The translations under genes were made by a program, and so were the position numbers. 64,000 nucleotides of DNA. Source: Gallionellaceae bacterium (lineage in GTDB: Bacteria > Pseudomonadota > Gammaproteobacteria > Burkholderiales > Thiobacillaceae). Where the stretch lies: contig JAQTLN010000011.1 of assembly GCA_028714875.1 (NCBI GenBank), positions 62,001 through 126,000 of the forward strand, given 5' to 3'. Of this stretch, positions 35,296 through 44,034 are shown piece after piece. The notes under the pieces were generated by a model. That model saw only the letters and a program-made list of their open reading frames with translations, searched no databases and had not been told where the DNA came from. Numbering within the stretch: position 1 is the stretch's first letter; each line of letters opens with the position of its first letter.

Positions 35296-36627
35296 TTAGT
35301 GGGCAATTACCGTGGCACACATCTGGCCAGCTTTGTTCGAATTACCCGCTTCAGGGCGTGTCTCTTTGAGGACCAAGGCATAACACAACCACATCACGAG
35401 GCAATTACTGAGACCTGTCACGACGAACCTGGGCTGAAGCAAACCCACGACAATTCCAACCAGTAACATGAAATGCAGACCACAGCCATCATATTTTCCC
35501 CGGTATTTGCAACTGAAAGGTAGCCAGACCAAAGCTAGAAGTGGCAGAAATGCTCCAATGCCAAGTTCACCCAGTATCTTTAGAAAGACGTTATGCACCA
35601 TCCAGGTTCTGCTGTCAGCCACCACATCAAAATGGCCTATGCCCTTGCCGACCAACAATGCCTGTGCATCAAGCGCCCCGACCGCGTTTATCAAGATACG
35701 AACTCGATGTGCTGAAACGCCATCAGCATATTCCACAGCCTCATCCACCCACTGTCGCTCGATTGGCTTGGATCGCAAATCAGGCTCCAGTTCACGAAAT
35801 ATTGAGATGTCTTCGTTCACTTTTGGCGTGATCGGTGAATTATGGCCAGTCGCCCACACCAAGACCAGCAGGTAGGCCAGTACGGCGAATTTGGTACCAG
35901 CACCATCCAGACGTCGTAGAGTGAAATAGAACATGACCGCAAGTGAAGCCAGCACACCGATGCGCCCGCCCGAATATATCTGGAGAACCAGCACAATGGA
36001 GGAAATCGCCAAGGCCAGGAAAAACCCACCCTGCTGCCGACCAGTCAGGAAATAGTTGAGAAAAACGATCTGCCACAACCATATCGAGAAGTTCACACGA
36101 TTCCCATTGAATCCCGAAGCGACTAGGTCGTTTATTTCCTGGTCACCGAGAAGGCAGCGAACAAGCACAAACAGGGCCATCAGATTGATTACTACCAAGC
36201 CTGCGCGCAGATAGCCCAAGAATCGATCCAGAGGAAAACGCTCGTCAACCACCTGGTGCACAAACAACCATATAAATGTAATGGAAAGCACGTTGTAGAT
36301 ATATTCTCCAAGCATATCCTGGCGGACGATGGCACTCCCCATGACAACCAGGGCCAGAAAACCGCAGGCGATAGAGAAACGACGATCTATTGAGAAGAAT
36401 TTTCCAACCAGCGCCAGAATTGCAAGTAGCCCCATGAGCGCCAGGTAATAAATGCGCTTGGAATAAACGATCCAGTCCGCCGAAATCGACATATAAGGGA
36501 TGGCATAAATCCCGCTAACGAGCAGAAGCACGGCAAGGCCCACGACCACTATCTGGTCCAGCATAGGTAACCAGTCACCATGTACCCGTGGCAACACCGT
36601 CCCCCCCCCGGTATTACTTTTAATCAT
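35296..36627 (-). CDS. O-antigen polymerase/ligase-type membrane protein (Wzy/WaaL/PglL superfamily)
   Basis: A 443-residue protein with roughly 11 membrane segments and one large periplasmic loop (about 265-320) that includes KPIERQWVDEAVEY. The C-terminal block LLVGKGIGHFDVV ... MVHNVFLKILGELGIG is the typical ligase/polymerase pattern before the last helices. It could polymerise repeat units, ligate them to lipid A core, or attach glycan to protein. Its base composition is clearly more AT-rich than neighbouring genes, a sign of transfer. A run of nine G bases on the coding strand lies just after the ATG; a downstream ATG could be the true start. Confidence 0.8.
   Translation of the reverse strand: MIKSNTGGGTVLPRVHGDWLPMLDQIVVVGLAVLLLVSGIYAIPYMSISADWIVYSKRIYYLALMGLLAILALVGKFFSIDRRFSIACGFLALVVMGSAIVRQDMLGEYIYNVLSITFIWLFVHQVVDERFPLDRFLGYLRAGLVVINLMALFVLVRCLLGDQEINDLVASGFNGNRVNFSIWLWQIVFLNYFLTGRQQGGFFLALAISSIVLVLQIYSGGRIGVLASLAVMFYFTLRRLDGAGTKFAVLAYLLVLVWATGHNSPITPKVNEDISIFRELEPDLRSKPIERQWVDEAVEYADGVSAHRVRILINAVGALDAQALLVGKGIGHFDVVADSRTWMVHNVFLKILGELGIGAFLPLLALVWLPFSCKYRGKYDGCGLHFMLLVGIVVGLLQPRFVVTGLSNCLVMWLCYALVLKETRPEAGNSNKAGQMCATVIAH
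36601..36609 (-). repeat. G9/C9 tract at the start of the polymerase/ligase-type gene
   Basis: Nine G bases on the coding strand encode Gly7-Gly9 of the protein if the first ATG is used. Length change would shift the frame at the very start. Confidence 0.7.
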
Positions 36628-36651
36628 TCGACACTATTAGCAAAGACTGGC

Positions 36652-37491
36652 TTACCAGACACTTCGCCCCCCATCCATGACGATGTTCTGCCCGTTCAAA
36701 TAGGAAGAGGCATCCGAGCAGAGGAACTGCACGGCCGCTCGATACTCCTCCCGGCTGGCCATGCGGCCCATCGGGATAAGGGCGGACAGACGCTGCACGA
36801 ATTCGTCGCCCTGACCATTGAACACCCCGCCGGGCGACAGGGCATTGGCGCGCACACCCTGATCGGTCCAGTAGGTGGCCAGGTAGCGGGTCAGTCCGAT
36901 CAGCCCCGCCTTGATGACCGAGTAGGTAACCGGCTTGACCGGTTGCATGTCCTCCGCCAGCCCCTCCTTGCGGTAGAGGCGCTGATCTGGCGAGAACACA
37001 GACAAGTCGGAAGCGATGTTGAGGATGACCCCCCCCTTGCCGTCGTGGGCCATCGCCGAGCCGAAGACCTGGCTGCACAGAAAGGCGCCGGTCAGGCCCA
37101 CCGCGACCTGGAGGTTCCACTGATCCAGTGGGAAGTGCTCCAGCCGTGAAGTTTCCATCATCCCCTGTTCACCCTTCACCTTGGGGTCAATGGCGGCATT
37201 GTTCACCAGGATGTCCACACGCTGGCTCCGCGTTTCGAGTTCGGCCGCCAGTGCCTGAATGTTGGCGGGGTTCGCCACATCCATGACCTGGCAGACGATA
37301 CGAGCCGCATCGGCGTCCTTGGTCAAGGTCGCCTTCGCCACTTCCAGGGCTGTCATAGATAAATCAGTCAGGATCACCGTGGCGCCGCTCTCAAGTAGCG
37401 CGGCGGCATGCTCCACACCAAGCAGTCCGGCAGCGCCGGTAATCAGGGCGGTCTTGCCGGTCAAGTCGAATTTGTTGAAGCGGTCTGTCAT
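36652..37491 (-). CDS. SDR oxidoreductase (PtmA-like)
   Basis: A 279-residue SDR with ALITGAAGLLGVEHAAALL (cofactor binding), LVNNAAIDPK and YSVIKAGLIGLTR (catalytic Tyr and Lys). The sequence resembles PtmA, a flagellin-glycosylation oxidoreductase near nonulosonic-acid genes in Campylobacter. Its substrate is not known. A run of eight C bases (37029-37036) is present in the gene. It follows the methyltransferase gene with a four-base overlap. Confidence 0.82.
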   Translation of the reverse strand: MTDRFNKFDLTGKTALITGAAGLLGVEHAAALLESGATVILTDLSMTALEVAKATLTKDADAARIVCQVMDVANPANIQALAAELETRSQRVDILVNNAAIDPKVKGEQGMMETSRLEHFPLDQWNLQVAVGLTGAFLCSQVFGSAMAHDGKGGVILNIASDLSVFSPDQRLYRKEGLAEDMQPVKPVTYSVIKAGLIGLTRYLATYWTDQGVRANALSPGGVFNGQGDEFVQRLSALIPMGRMASREEYRAAVQFLCSDASSYLNGQNIVMDGGRSVW

Positions 37492-38345
37492 GTGTTGATC
37501 CAGGCAATCAGGGTATCGCAGCGGCCTTGGGCGGCAAGCTGCGCGGCATAAGCCTCGGTAAGTGCGGGGGAGTCAAGGAAGGACCAGGCAGCGTGACCTC
37601 CCGGCCTTCCTTCGGCCAACCACATCAGATGATTGGCCAAGGGGTAGCGTTGATACTGGCTGACCGTGAATCGATCCCGCGTAATCCCCGCCTTTTCCAA
37701 CAACCGCGCCAAAGTGGCGGGGTTGTACAGGAACAGGTGTGGGCTCCAGTAGGTGAATTCGGAAAACGCCTTGCTTTGGTAAAGGCTGAGCAGCGCGTCA
37801 TCGGCATTGGGAACCTCGATAACAACCCGGCCGCCGGGCGCGGACTTGGCCAGCAACTCGCGCAGGAAAGGCAGGGGATCAGAGATGTGTTCGAGCACAT
37901 GGAACAGCGAAATGACGTCCTGGCTGGCATCAGCCACCGCAGCGAGCGAGGCCGCCATGTCCACTCCCGCCTTGGACAGCAAGGGGCGCCAACGTGCCTG
38001 GGGCTCCACCCCCGTAGCTTGCTTGCAGTGTTCGCGGGCCATCAGCAGGACACCACCGGCACCACAACCCACGTCGAGAAAGCTGCGGTTGCCGATCAAC
38101 GGACGCAACTGGCCGAATCTGCGTTCGTCATCTTGGCGGCATTCATTCAGATAAGAACGCCAATCCTGGGTAGCGTGATTCTCGTCGGTGTAATCCGTCT
38201 CATAAAAAGCGTCATGCACATGCGAAAAGCTCCCCAGAAAGACCAATCCGCAAGCGGTGCAACGCAAGATTGGAATCTCCGGCCTATCCCGTACTCGGCC
38301 GGGAACGGGCTCGAAAATTTCTCCACCGCAGAGGTAACAGGCCAT
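37488..38345 (-). CDS. Class I methyltransferase with N-terminal zinc ribbon
   Basis: A 285-residue protein. CYLCGGEIFEPV ... RCTACGLVFLGS forms a four-cysteine zinc ribbon, and FLDVGCGAGGVLLMARE is SAM motif I, followed by LFHVLEHISDPLPFLRELL. The layout matches the gene at 24488-25303 and known sugar C-methyltransferases. Start ATG 38345 is preferred over upstream in-frame residues that overlap the next SDR gene. It lies between two SDR genes of the long minus-strand operon. Confidence 0.83.
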   Translation of the reverse strand: MACYLCGGEIFEPVPGRVRDRPEIPILRCTACGLVFLGSFSHVHDAFYETDYTDENHATQDWRSYLNECRQDDERRFGQLRPLIGNRSFLDVGCGAGGVLLMAREHCKQATGVEPQARWRPLLSKAGVDMAASLAAVADASQDVISLFHVLEHISDPLPFLRELLAKSAPGGRVVIEVPNADDALLSLYQSKAFSEFTYWSPHLFLYNPATLARLLEKAGITRDRFTVSQYQRYPLANHLMWLAEGRPGGHAAWSFLDSPALTEAYAAQLAAQGRCDTLIAWINT

Positions 38346-38355
38346 CAACTTTCCT

Positions 38356-39117
38356 TCAGGAGCGGATCTGTCCGCCGTCCAGTACATAGACCCCGCCCGT
38401 GGCAAACCCCGAGCGCGCGGAAGCCAGCCAGGCAACCAGATCGGCGACTTCCGCCGGGGTGCCGAGTGACGCCAGCGCCACGTCGCGTTCCAGCATGGCG
38501 CGCACCGCGTCGGCATCCTCCGCCAGCTTGCGCGACCACACCGAGCCCTCGAACAGAATGTTACCCGGTGCCACGGCGTTGATACGCACGCCCAGTTTGC
38601 CCAGCGGCCGGGCGATACCACGCACATAAGCATTCAAGGCAGCCTTGGCCGCCGAGTAGGTCACCGGCGCGCCAGGCACCACTTCCATGCCGCAGATCGA
38701 CGACACGCACACAATCGCTCCCTTGCTGGCGGCCAGGGCATCACGCGCCGCCTCCACCATGTTGGTGGCACTCCACAGGTTGAGCAAGAATACCCGCTGC
38801 CACTCGTCGAACGATTCCTCGCCGGGGCGCACCGAGGCACCGCTGCCCACATTGCACACCAGCACATCGAGTTTGCCGAACGCGGCCAGAGTATCCGCAA
38901 CGATGCGTCTGGCCTCCTCGGGCCGGGTCACGTCGCCCACGACCTGGGCAAGGTTCTCGCCGCCCAAGGCGCGCGCCGTGTCATCGAGTTCCCTCACATT
39001 GCGGCCGTTGAGCGCGACCCGGCAGCCTTCACGCAGCAGGCCTTCGGCAATGGCGCGGCCGATGCCCCGGGAAGACCCTGTCACCAGCGCCGATTTGCCG
39101 TTCAGATCAAGCTGCAT
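38356..39117 (-). CDS. SDR oxidoreductase (FabG/PtmA-like)
   Basis: A 253-residue SDR with ALVTGSSRGIGRAIAEGL, VCNVGSGASVRPGEE, the catalytic serine in VSSICGMEVV and the Tyr-Lys pair in YSAAKAALNAYVRG. It ends with LDGGQIRS. The role is probably reduction or oxidation of a sugar intermediate; the substrate is unknown. It overlaps the TIM-barrel gene by 11 bases. Confidence 0.84.
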   Translation of the reverse strand: MQLDLNGKSALVTGSSRGIGRAIAEGLLREGCRVALNGRNVRELDDTARALGGENLAQVVGDVTRPEEARRIVADTLAAFGKLDVLVCNVGSGASVRPGEESFDEWQRVFLLNLWSATNMVEAARDALAASKGAIVCVSSICGMEVVPGAPVTYSAAKAALNAYVRGIARPLGKLGVRINAVAPGNILFEGSVWSRKLAEDADAVRAMLERDVALASLGTPAEVADLVAWLASARSGFATGGVYVLDGGQIRS

Positions 39118-39955
39118 GAGCAGGATAGCGCGACAGCCAGCCCTTGATCATGTCGCGGTAGCGGGACAAGGCTGCGGCATGATCGCCGTCGCCGGCGCGG
39201 GCGGTCTGCATGATGCAGTTGCCGCGATAGCCGATCCGGGCCAGATGTGCGAACACCGTCTCGAAATCGGCATTGCCGGTCCCCAACGGCACGGTCGTCC
39301 CGCCCAGCACACGATCCTTGACATGGACATTGACGATGCGCGCGCCATAAGCAGCGATCTCGGCGGCCGGATCGAAACCCAGGGCGGCGCTGTTGCCGAT
39401 GTCGTAGTTGATGCCGAACAAGGCGGGGTCGAGGCGGGCGATGAAACGCGCCAGCTCCTCAGGCCCGAAATCGGACTCGAACACCACTTGTAGCCGATGT
39501 TCCGCGAGGAAACCGGTCTGCTCTCCCAGGAAAGCGATCAGGGTGTCTTCCTGTTCGGCATTCTCCAGGCGGCCGTTGTCCACCAGCGGCACCACCATCA
39601 TGGTGATGCCCACGGCGACGCTGGCCTGGGCCACGGCAATGAAATCCCGCTCCAGAGCGATCCGTTCCGCCCCCGTCGCCTTCCAGAACGGCGCCTGCAT
39701 GAAGCAATCGCCGGTCAGCGAGGGAATGGCCAGCCCGTGCTTTCCGCACAGGGCGCGGATTTCCGCCTGGCCCTCGGAAGTCATCAGCGGATTCTCGTAC
39801 AGGCGCTCCTGGTCCAGCGTCCATTCCATGAGGCGGATGCCAAGCTGTTGCGCCTGGGGAAATTCCTCGCGCCAATACGGCCAGGGGAAGCACTGGATGC
39901 GGCCGTCAATGAGGGGCGACAGGCGGCCCTGCATGAAACCGATACGTGAGCTCAT
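39107..39955 (-). CDS. Sugar phosphate isomerase/epimerase-like TIM barrel protein
   Basis: A 282-residue protein of the AP-endonuclease 2/xylose isomerase-like fold. It begins SSRIGFMQGRLSPLIDGRIQ and contains FESDFGPEELARFIARL, GINYDIGNSAALGFD and IVNVHVKDRV, where acidic and histidine residues are the usual metal ligands. Such enzymes isomerise or epimerise sugars or related polyols. Start ATG 39955 is chosen on the four-base overlap with the methyltransferase gene. Confidence 0.83.
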   Translation of the reverse strand: MSSRIGFMQGRLSPLIDGRIQCFPWPYWREEFPQAQQLGIRLMEWTLDQERLYENPLMTSEGQAEIRALCGKHGLAIPSLTGDCFMQAPFWKATGAERIALERDFIAVAQASVAVGITMMVVPLVDNGRLENAEQEDTLIAFLGEQTGFLAEHRLQVVFESDFGPEELARFIARLDPALFGINYDIGNSAALGFDPAAEIAAYGARIVNVHVKDRVLGGTTVPLGTGNADFETVFAHLARIGYRGNCIMQTARAGDGDHAAALSRYRDMIKGWLSRYPAHAA

Positions 39956-40659
39956 TCCGCCGCCTCCGCGAGAGGGGCCATGGGTTTGGTGGCACTGGAC
40001 AGCAACATGATTTCCTTGGAAAAACGCACGAACTTGCTGTGCCGGCGCAGAAAGGACGGGGTCGCTATCCGGGCCAGTTCGGCCACGGGCAACAACCAGG
40101 GCCACTGCCACAGCACCGGCAGCTGGCGGAAGCGCTCGCAGCGTATCGCCACGAAGCCGTGGATGAGCTGGATGTCGCGCAGGGAGGACAGCATGAACGG
40201 CGTGCGGTGGGTGTAGTCCTCGAAGTAGATGCGGTAGTTGAACTCCCAGTCGGGACAGAGTGTGATCACCAGCCCGCCCGGTTTCAGCACCCGGTAGATT
40301 TCCCGCATCAGCTTCTCGGGGTTGTGAAAATGCTCGATCACCGACTTGGAGAACACCACATCGAACATCGCATCGTCAAACGGCAGGCCATCCTGCTCCA
40401 GATCGGCAATGCGCAGGTCCGCCTCGGGGCAGATCCTGGCAGCGGCATTTGAACGATCGACACCGAGGCCCTGGACGCCGCAACGCATGAAGCCGCGCAG
40501 GAATTCCCCGCGCCCGCAGCCGATGTCTAGCAGACTCTGTCCCTGACGAATCCCATAGCGCTGGGTCAGGTAGAGCGCGAGCTGGTCAGGGTAGGTAGTG
40601 AACGGGCGGTCCTGCTCGTTGTAGACGACGTCGACGTAGTCCCTCCTGGTTGTTGTCAT
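39952..40659 (-). CDS. Class I SAM-dependent methyltransferase
   Basis: A 235-residue methyltransferase. SLLDIGCGRGEFLRGFMRCG is motif I, followed by SKSVIEHFHNPEKLMREIYRVLKPGG. The start overlaps the VOC-family stop by four bases (ATGA). A Methyltransf_11-type enzyme in this setting most likely decorates a sugar. The C-terminal part (about 150-235) has hydrophobic, Trp-rich segments (FRQLPVLWQWPWLLP) that may associate with a membrane or lipid-linked substrate. Confidence 0.8.
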   Translation of the reverse strand: MTTTRRDYVDVVYNEQDRPFTTYPDQLALYLTQRYGIRQGQSLLDIGCGRGEFLRGFMRCGVQGLGVDRSNAAARICPEADLRIADLEQDGLPFDDAMFDVVFSKSVIEHFHNPEKLMREIYRVLKPGGLVITLCPDWEFNYRIYFEDYTHRTPFMLSSLRDIQLIHGFVAIRCERFRQLPVLWQWPWLLPVAELARIATPSFLRRHSKFVRFSKEIMLLSSATKPMAPLAEAAE

Positions 40660-41093
40660 GGCATCAGCACCTCCACCAGTTCCAACAACACCCCCTCCGG
40701 CCCCCGGCAATAGGTCACCTTGGCGTAGCCATCCGGCGAAATCTGGGGTGGAGCACTGAATGTCACCCCCGCCTCGGCCAGACGTTGGCAGGCCGCATCC
40801 AAGTCGTCCACGGTCAAAGCGATATGGGTAAAACCGGTGGAATAGGGTGTTCCAGTCCAGACAGGTTGATCCGGGTGCGTATGAAAATGCAGGAGTTCGA
40901 CCAGATTGCCGTCTGGCGCGGCCAGTTTGACCGTGGTGACCTTCACACCATCAAGGCCCATCATCGCGTCGATATGGGCACCGGATTCGTCCATGCGCTT
41001 GGTCACCTTGAAGCCAAGAAGATCGCACCAGAAACGCATTGCCGCCTCCAGGTCGGCGACCACGAGACCGGTGTGGCGAATATGGGTGATCAT
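40656..41093 (-). CDS. VOC (glyoxalase/bleomycin resistance) family protein
   Basis: A 145-residue two-repeat VOC protein: ITHIRHTGLVVADLEAAMRF and GFTHIALTVDDLDAACQR are the two beta-alpha-beta-beta-beta halves, with His and Glu residues (VELLHFHTHP, LLELVEV) that could bind metal. These folds catalyse isomerisation, epimerisation or C-C chemistry. It lies between the aminotransferase and a methyltransferase and may act on the same intermediate. Confidence 0.82.
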   Translation of the reverse strand: MITHIRHTGLVVADLEAAMRFWCDLLGFKVTKRMDESGAHIDAMMGLDGVKVTTVKLAAPDGNLVELLHFHTHPDQPVWTGTPYSTGFTHIALTVDDLDAACQRLAEAGVTFSAPPQISPDGYAKVTYCRGPEGVLLELVEVLMP

Positions 41094-42466
41094 TCCGCAG
41101 CCACTTCGGCGATGGCCTCACCAAGAACCGCCACGCCTTCGAGCAGAGCTTCGTCCGTAATGGTGAGAGGCGGGCCGATCTTGATGGATTCTCGCCCGGT
41201 GTGAACCACCAGCAGCCCCTTCTGCATACAGCGCTCTGCCACTCGGCTGGTGAAAGCGCCATCCGGCTTGCCGCTTCTGGGGTCGTGGATCAGCACGGCG
41301 GCAATCAGGCCGCGTCCCAACAGATGGGGGATGCGTCCAGGGAAGCGGTCCTGGAGACTGCGCAAGGCGTCGAACAACAGACAGCCCTTGCGCTCGGTCT
41401 CGGCGATCAAATCGCGTGATTCAATCTCCTCGATCACAGCCAGGCCGGCAGCGCACACCAGAGGATTGGCGGAGTGGGTGCTGCTCATATTGCCCACTTC
41501 CGGCAGATCCATAACCTCGGCCCGGCCCAGCACGCCGGAGAGCGGTACTCCGCCGCCCATACCCTTGCCGCAGCAAATCAGATCGGGTTCCACACCATAG
41601 TGCTGGAAACCAAAAGCCCGGCCGGTGCGCGCAAAGCCTGCCTGCATCTCGTCAAAAGCAAGGAGAATGCCGTGACGGCGGCACAACCGCTCGATGCTCT
41701 GGACGAAATCATCCGGATAAAACACCGCGCCCCAGCCCTGAAAAGTTTCCAGCATGAAACCGCAGACGTCCTGAGCCAGGTCGATACCCGCTGCTTCCAG
41801 CTTGTTCAGACCTTCGGCCAGGAACTCCTCGCCGGAACGGCCGTTGAGCGCCCAGGGATAAGGGAAAGGGATATGGTGGATGTCCGCGTCCTGGTAGCCG
41901 ATCCACTCCTTCTGGGCGAGGTTGCTGCTCATCATCTGGGCGCCGAGCGTGCGGCCATGCCAGTTGTTCTCGATACAGATAATGCCGCGCCGGCGCTTGC
42001 CGGTCTTCTGGCCGTGCATGCGCATGAGTTTCAGCGCCGCCTCGGTGGCCTCGGTGCCTGCCGAGAGCAGAAAGGCTTTCTCGAATGGCGGGCCGGCGAA
42101 AGCCACCAGTTTTTCCAGATAGCGCGCGCGGGACTCGTTGGCGTAGGCGTAACAACTATAGAGTGGCCTATCCAGGGCCGTCTTCATGGCCGTCGTGACA
42201 CGGATATTGGAATGCCCCACGTTAGCCACGAAGATGGTGGATGTGAAATCGATCCAGCGGTTACCGGCGCTATCGAAGACACTGAATTCCTCTGCCCGGT
42301 CCCACACCAAGGGCAACTGCCCCTGCATGGAACGGGACTCGCAGGCTTCCAGGCGTTCCAGGATTTCACGCGTACCGGGAACAGGAATGGCGGTCTGGAT
42401 CAGACGGTTCTCTGTTGTAACGAACGGGACAACCTTGGGTTCCCGCGAAAATTCATATCCCGACAT
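41090..42466 (-). CDS. Class III pyridoxal-phosphate aminotransferase
   Basis: A 458-residue enzyme of the GabT/ArgD/glutamate-1-semialdehyde mutase class. LLSAGTEATEAALKLMRMHG binds the cofactor phosphate, LAFDEMQAGFARTG holds the aspartate that contacts the pyridine ring, and CCGKGMGGGVPLSG contains the Schiff-base lysine. This class differs from the DegT/DnrJ aminotransferases usual in sugar loci, so the amino acceptor may be unusual. Start 42466; the 45 upstream in-frame codons lie in the neighbouring gene. Confidence 0.87.
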   Translation of the reverse strand: MSGYEFSREPKVVPFVTTENRLIQTAIPVPGTREILERLEACESRSMQGQLPLVWDRAEEFSVFDSAGNRWIDFTSTIFVANVGHSNIRVTTAMKTALDRPLYSCYAYANESRARYLEKLVAFAGPPFEKAFLLSAGTEATEAALKLMRMHGQKTGKRRRGIICIENNWHGRTLGAQMMSSNLAQKEWIGYQDADIHHIPFPYPWALNGRSGEEFLAEGLNKLEAAGIDLAQDVCGFMLETFQGWGAVFYPDDFVQSIERLCRRHGILLAFDEMQAGFARTGRAFGFQHYGVEPDLICCGKGMGGGVPLSGVLGRAEVMDLPEVGNMSSTHSANPLVCAAGLAVIEEIESRDLIAETERKGCLLFDALRSLQDRFPGRIPHLLGRGLIAAVLIHDPRSGKPDGAFTSRVAERCMQKGLLVVHTGRESIKIGPPLTITDEALLEGVAVLGEAIAEVAAE

Positions 42467-42476
42467 GGGAGCTATC

Positions 42477-43202
42477 TCACTCGAATAATTGGCTGATGAT
42501 TTGTGGATACCGGGCAGCCAGAAACTCCAGATGTGCGAAATCCTCTTCGGTATCCACTTCCACCACAGGCGGCGTGATGAACGGCATGACCCGGTCGCCA
42601 TGAATCAGACCGGCGCGCCGGATGAAGGCGGTGGACAGCACATCCACATAACCATTTGCCTGATAGGTAACCGGAAATTGCTGGCGGGCATTGTTGGCTG
42701 CGTCAAGGGCCGTGCTGTCACTACCAAGCCGCTTGAGGTGCCCGCCCGCAGCGATTTCGAAAGATTTGTAGGCTGATTCCGGCATTTCGTGGACCGAGCG
42801 CAAGGCGGTGGCTTCTGGCGTGGCCATGAATGCCCGCACCGCCACATCGATCAGGCGCGGTTCTCGCAGGGGCGTGGTAGGCCGCATGTGAACCACGAAT
42901 TCGGGTGTATCGCCGTGTTCCGCCAGCCAATCCAAGGCATGGACAATGAATTCATAATCTGTCGAACGGTCACCCGAGATTTCCGCCGGCCGTAAAAAGG
43001 GGGCCTCGGCACCAAGTCGCTGTGCCAGATCAGCATATTCGGGAGAGTCGGTGGAAACGATGACGCGCTCCACACTTGACGCCTTCTTGCAGGCCGCGAT
43101 AGTCCAGGCCAGCAAGGAATGGCCGGCCAAGCCTCGGATATTCTTATTAGGCACACCTTTCGAGCCGGCGCGCGCAGGAATGAGGGCAACGATTCTAGCC
43201 AT
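42477..43202 (-). CDS. CMP-nonulosonic acid cytidylyltransferase (NeuA-like), copy 2
   Basis: A 241-residue cytidylyltransferase with LIPARAGSKGVPNKNIRGLAG at the N-terminus, VHMRPTTPLREPRLIDVAV and VVEVDTEEDFAHLEFL near the end. It is clearly different from copy 1 at 27969 and is cotranscribed with the second NeuB homologue (8-base overlap). The pair suggests activation of a second nonulosonic acid. Confidence 0.86.
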   Translation of the reverse strand: MARIVALIPARAGSKGVPNKNIRGLAGHSLLAWTIAACKKASSVERVIVSTDSPEYADLAQRLGAEAPFLRPAEISGDRSTDYEFIVHALDWLAEHGDTPEFVVHMRPTTPLREPRLIDVAVRAFMATPEATALRSVHEMPESAYKSFEIAAGGHLKRLGSDSTALDAANNARQQFPVTYQANGYVDVLSTAFIRRAGLIHGDRVMPFITPPVVEVDTEEDFAHLEFLAARYPQIISQLFE

Positions 43203-44034
43203 CGACCTCGACCCGCAGCTTCTTGCGAACCGCGAGCTCCGCTGGCGTGATCTCCTTGATGCCAGTCCCCATCAAGGTCGGTACCTTGCGCACGGTTTCA
43301 ACAAAATCGCGCAACGCGTGGGTCTCGATCGAAGCCGCCTGATCCGACCCATACATGGCGCGATCCAGCGTGATGTGGCGTTCCAGCGAGGTCGCGCCCA
43401 GGGCCACGGCGGTCACGCAGACCTTGATCAGCGAGCTTTCATGGCCTGAATAGCCCACCTCGCAGCCGTAGCGCTGTTTCAGCATCGGAATGCAGCGCAG
43501 ATTGGCGTCTTCCTCGCGCATCGGGTAGGTGCTGTTGCAGTGCAGCAGCTCGTAAGGGCAGTTGGCCTGCGCGAACTGTTCTACGATGGCATCGATCTCC
43601 TCCAGGGTGGCCATGCCGGTGGAGATGAAGGTGCGCTTGCGCTCTTCCATGATCTCGCGCAGCAGGGGCTTGTGGCCGAGCATGGCGGAGGCGACCTTGT
43701 TGAAGGGCACATCGAAATCACGGATGAAATGCTGTGCATCCACGTCCCAGGCCGAGGCCGACCAGGCGATACCGAGTTCCTTGCAGTAGCGATCAATCTC
43801 CTGGTACTGCTCTCGGGTAAATTCAAGCCCCATCTTCTGCTCACGCTGCGTCGTGCCCCAGGGGCTTTCACGAGGACTATCGAGAAGCTCTTTGGTGTAG
43901 ACCTTCTCCACCGTGCGTTTCTGGAATTTCACCGCATCACAACCGGCATCCTTCGCCGCGTCGATCAATTGTTTTGCCAGATCCAGGCTGCCGTTATGGT
44001 TGATGCCGATCTCAGCAATGATGAACAAACTCAT
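43195..44034 (-). CDS. NeuB-type synthase without SAF domain, copy 2
   Basis: A 279-residue protein with the TIM-barrel NeuB core: FIIAEIGINHNGSLDLAKQ, DAVKFQKRTVEKVY, FNKVASAMLGHKPLL, TFISTGMATLEEIDA and VGYSGHESSL. The C-terminal SAF domain, present in copy 1 and most family members, is absent; the protein ends soon after the barrel. It is not a frameshift: the next gene starts inside the stop region. Short NeuB-like enzymes are known in KDN-type pathways, where a dedicated phosphatase acts next, and a KdsC-like phosphatase gene precedes it here with a 23-base overlap. Confidence 0.84.
   Translation of the reverse strand: MSLFIIAEIGINHNGSLDLAKQLIDAAKDAGCDAVKFQKRTVEKVYTKELLDSPRESPWGTTQREQKMGLEFTREQYQEIDRYCKELGIAWSASAWDVDAQHFIRDFDVPFNKVASAMLGHKPLLREIMEERKRTFISTGMATLEEIDAIVEQFAQANCPYELLHCNSTYPMREEDANLRCIPMLKQRYGCEVGYSGHESSLIKVCVTAVALGATSLERHITLDRAMYGSDQAASIETHALRDFVETVRKVPTLMGTGIKEITPAELAVRKKLRVEVDG

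Noticed and set aside
43195-44034. NeuB copy 2 as a truncated pseudogene
   Set aside because: The barrel is complete, the frame is intact and it overlaps its neighbours in operon style, so a naturally short form is more likely.
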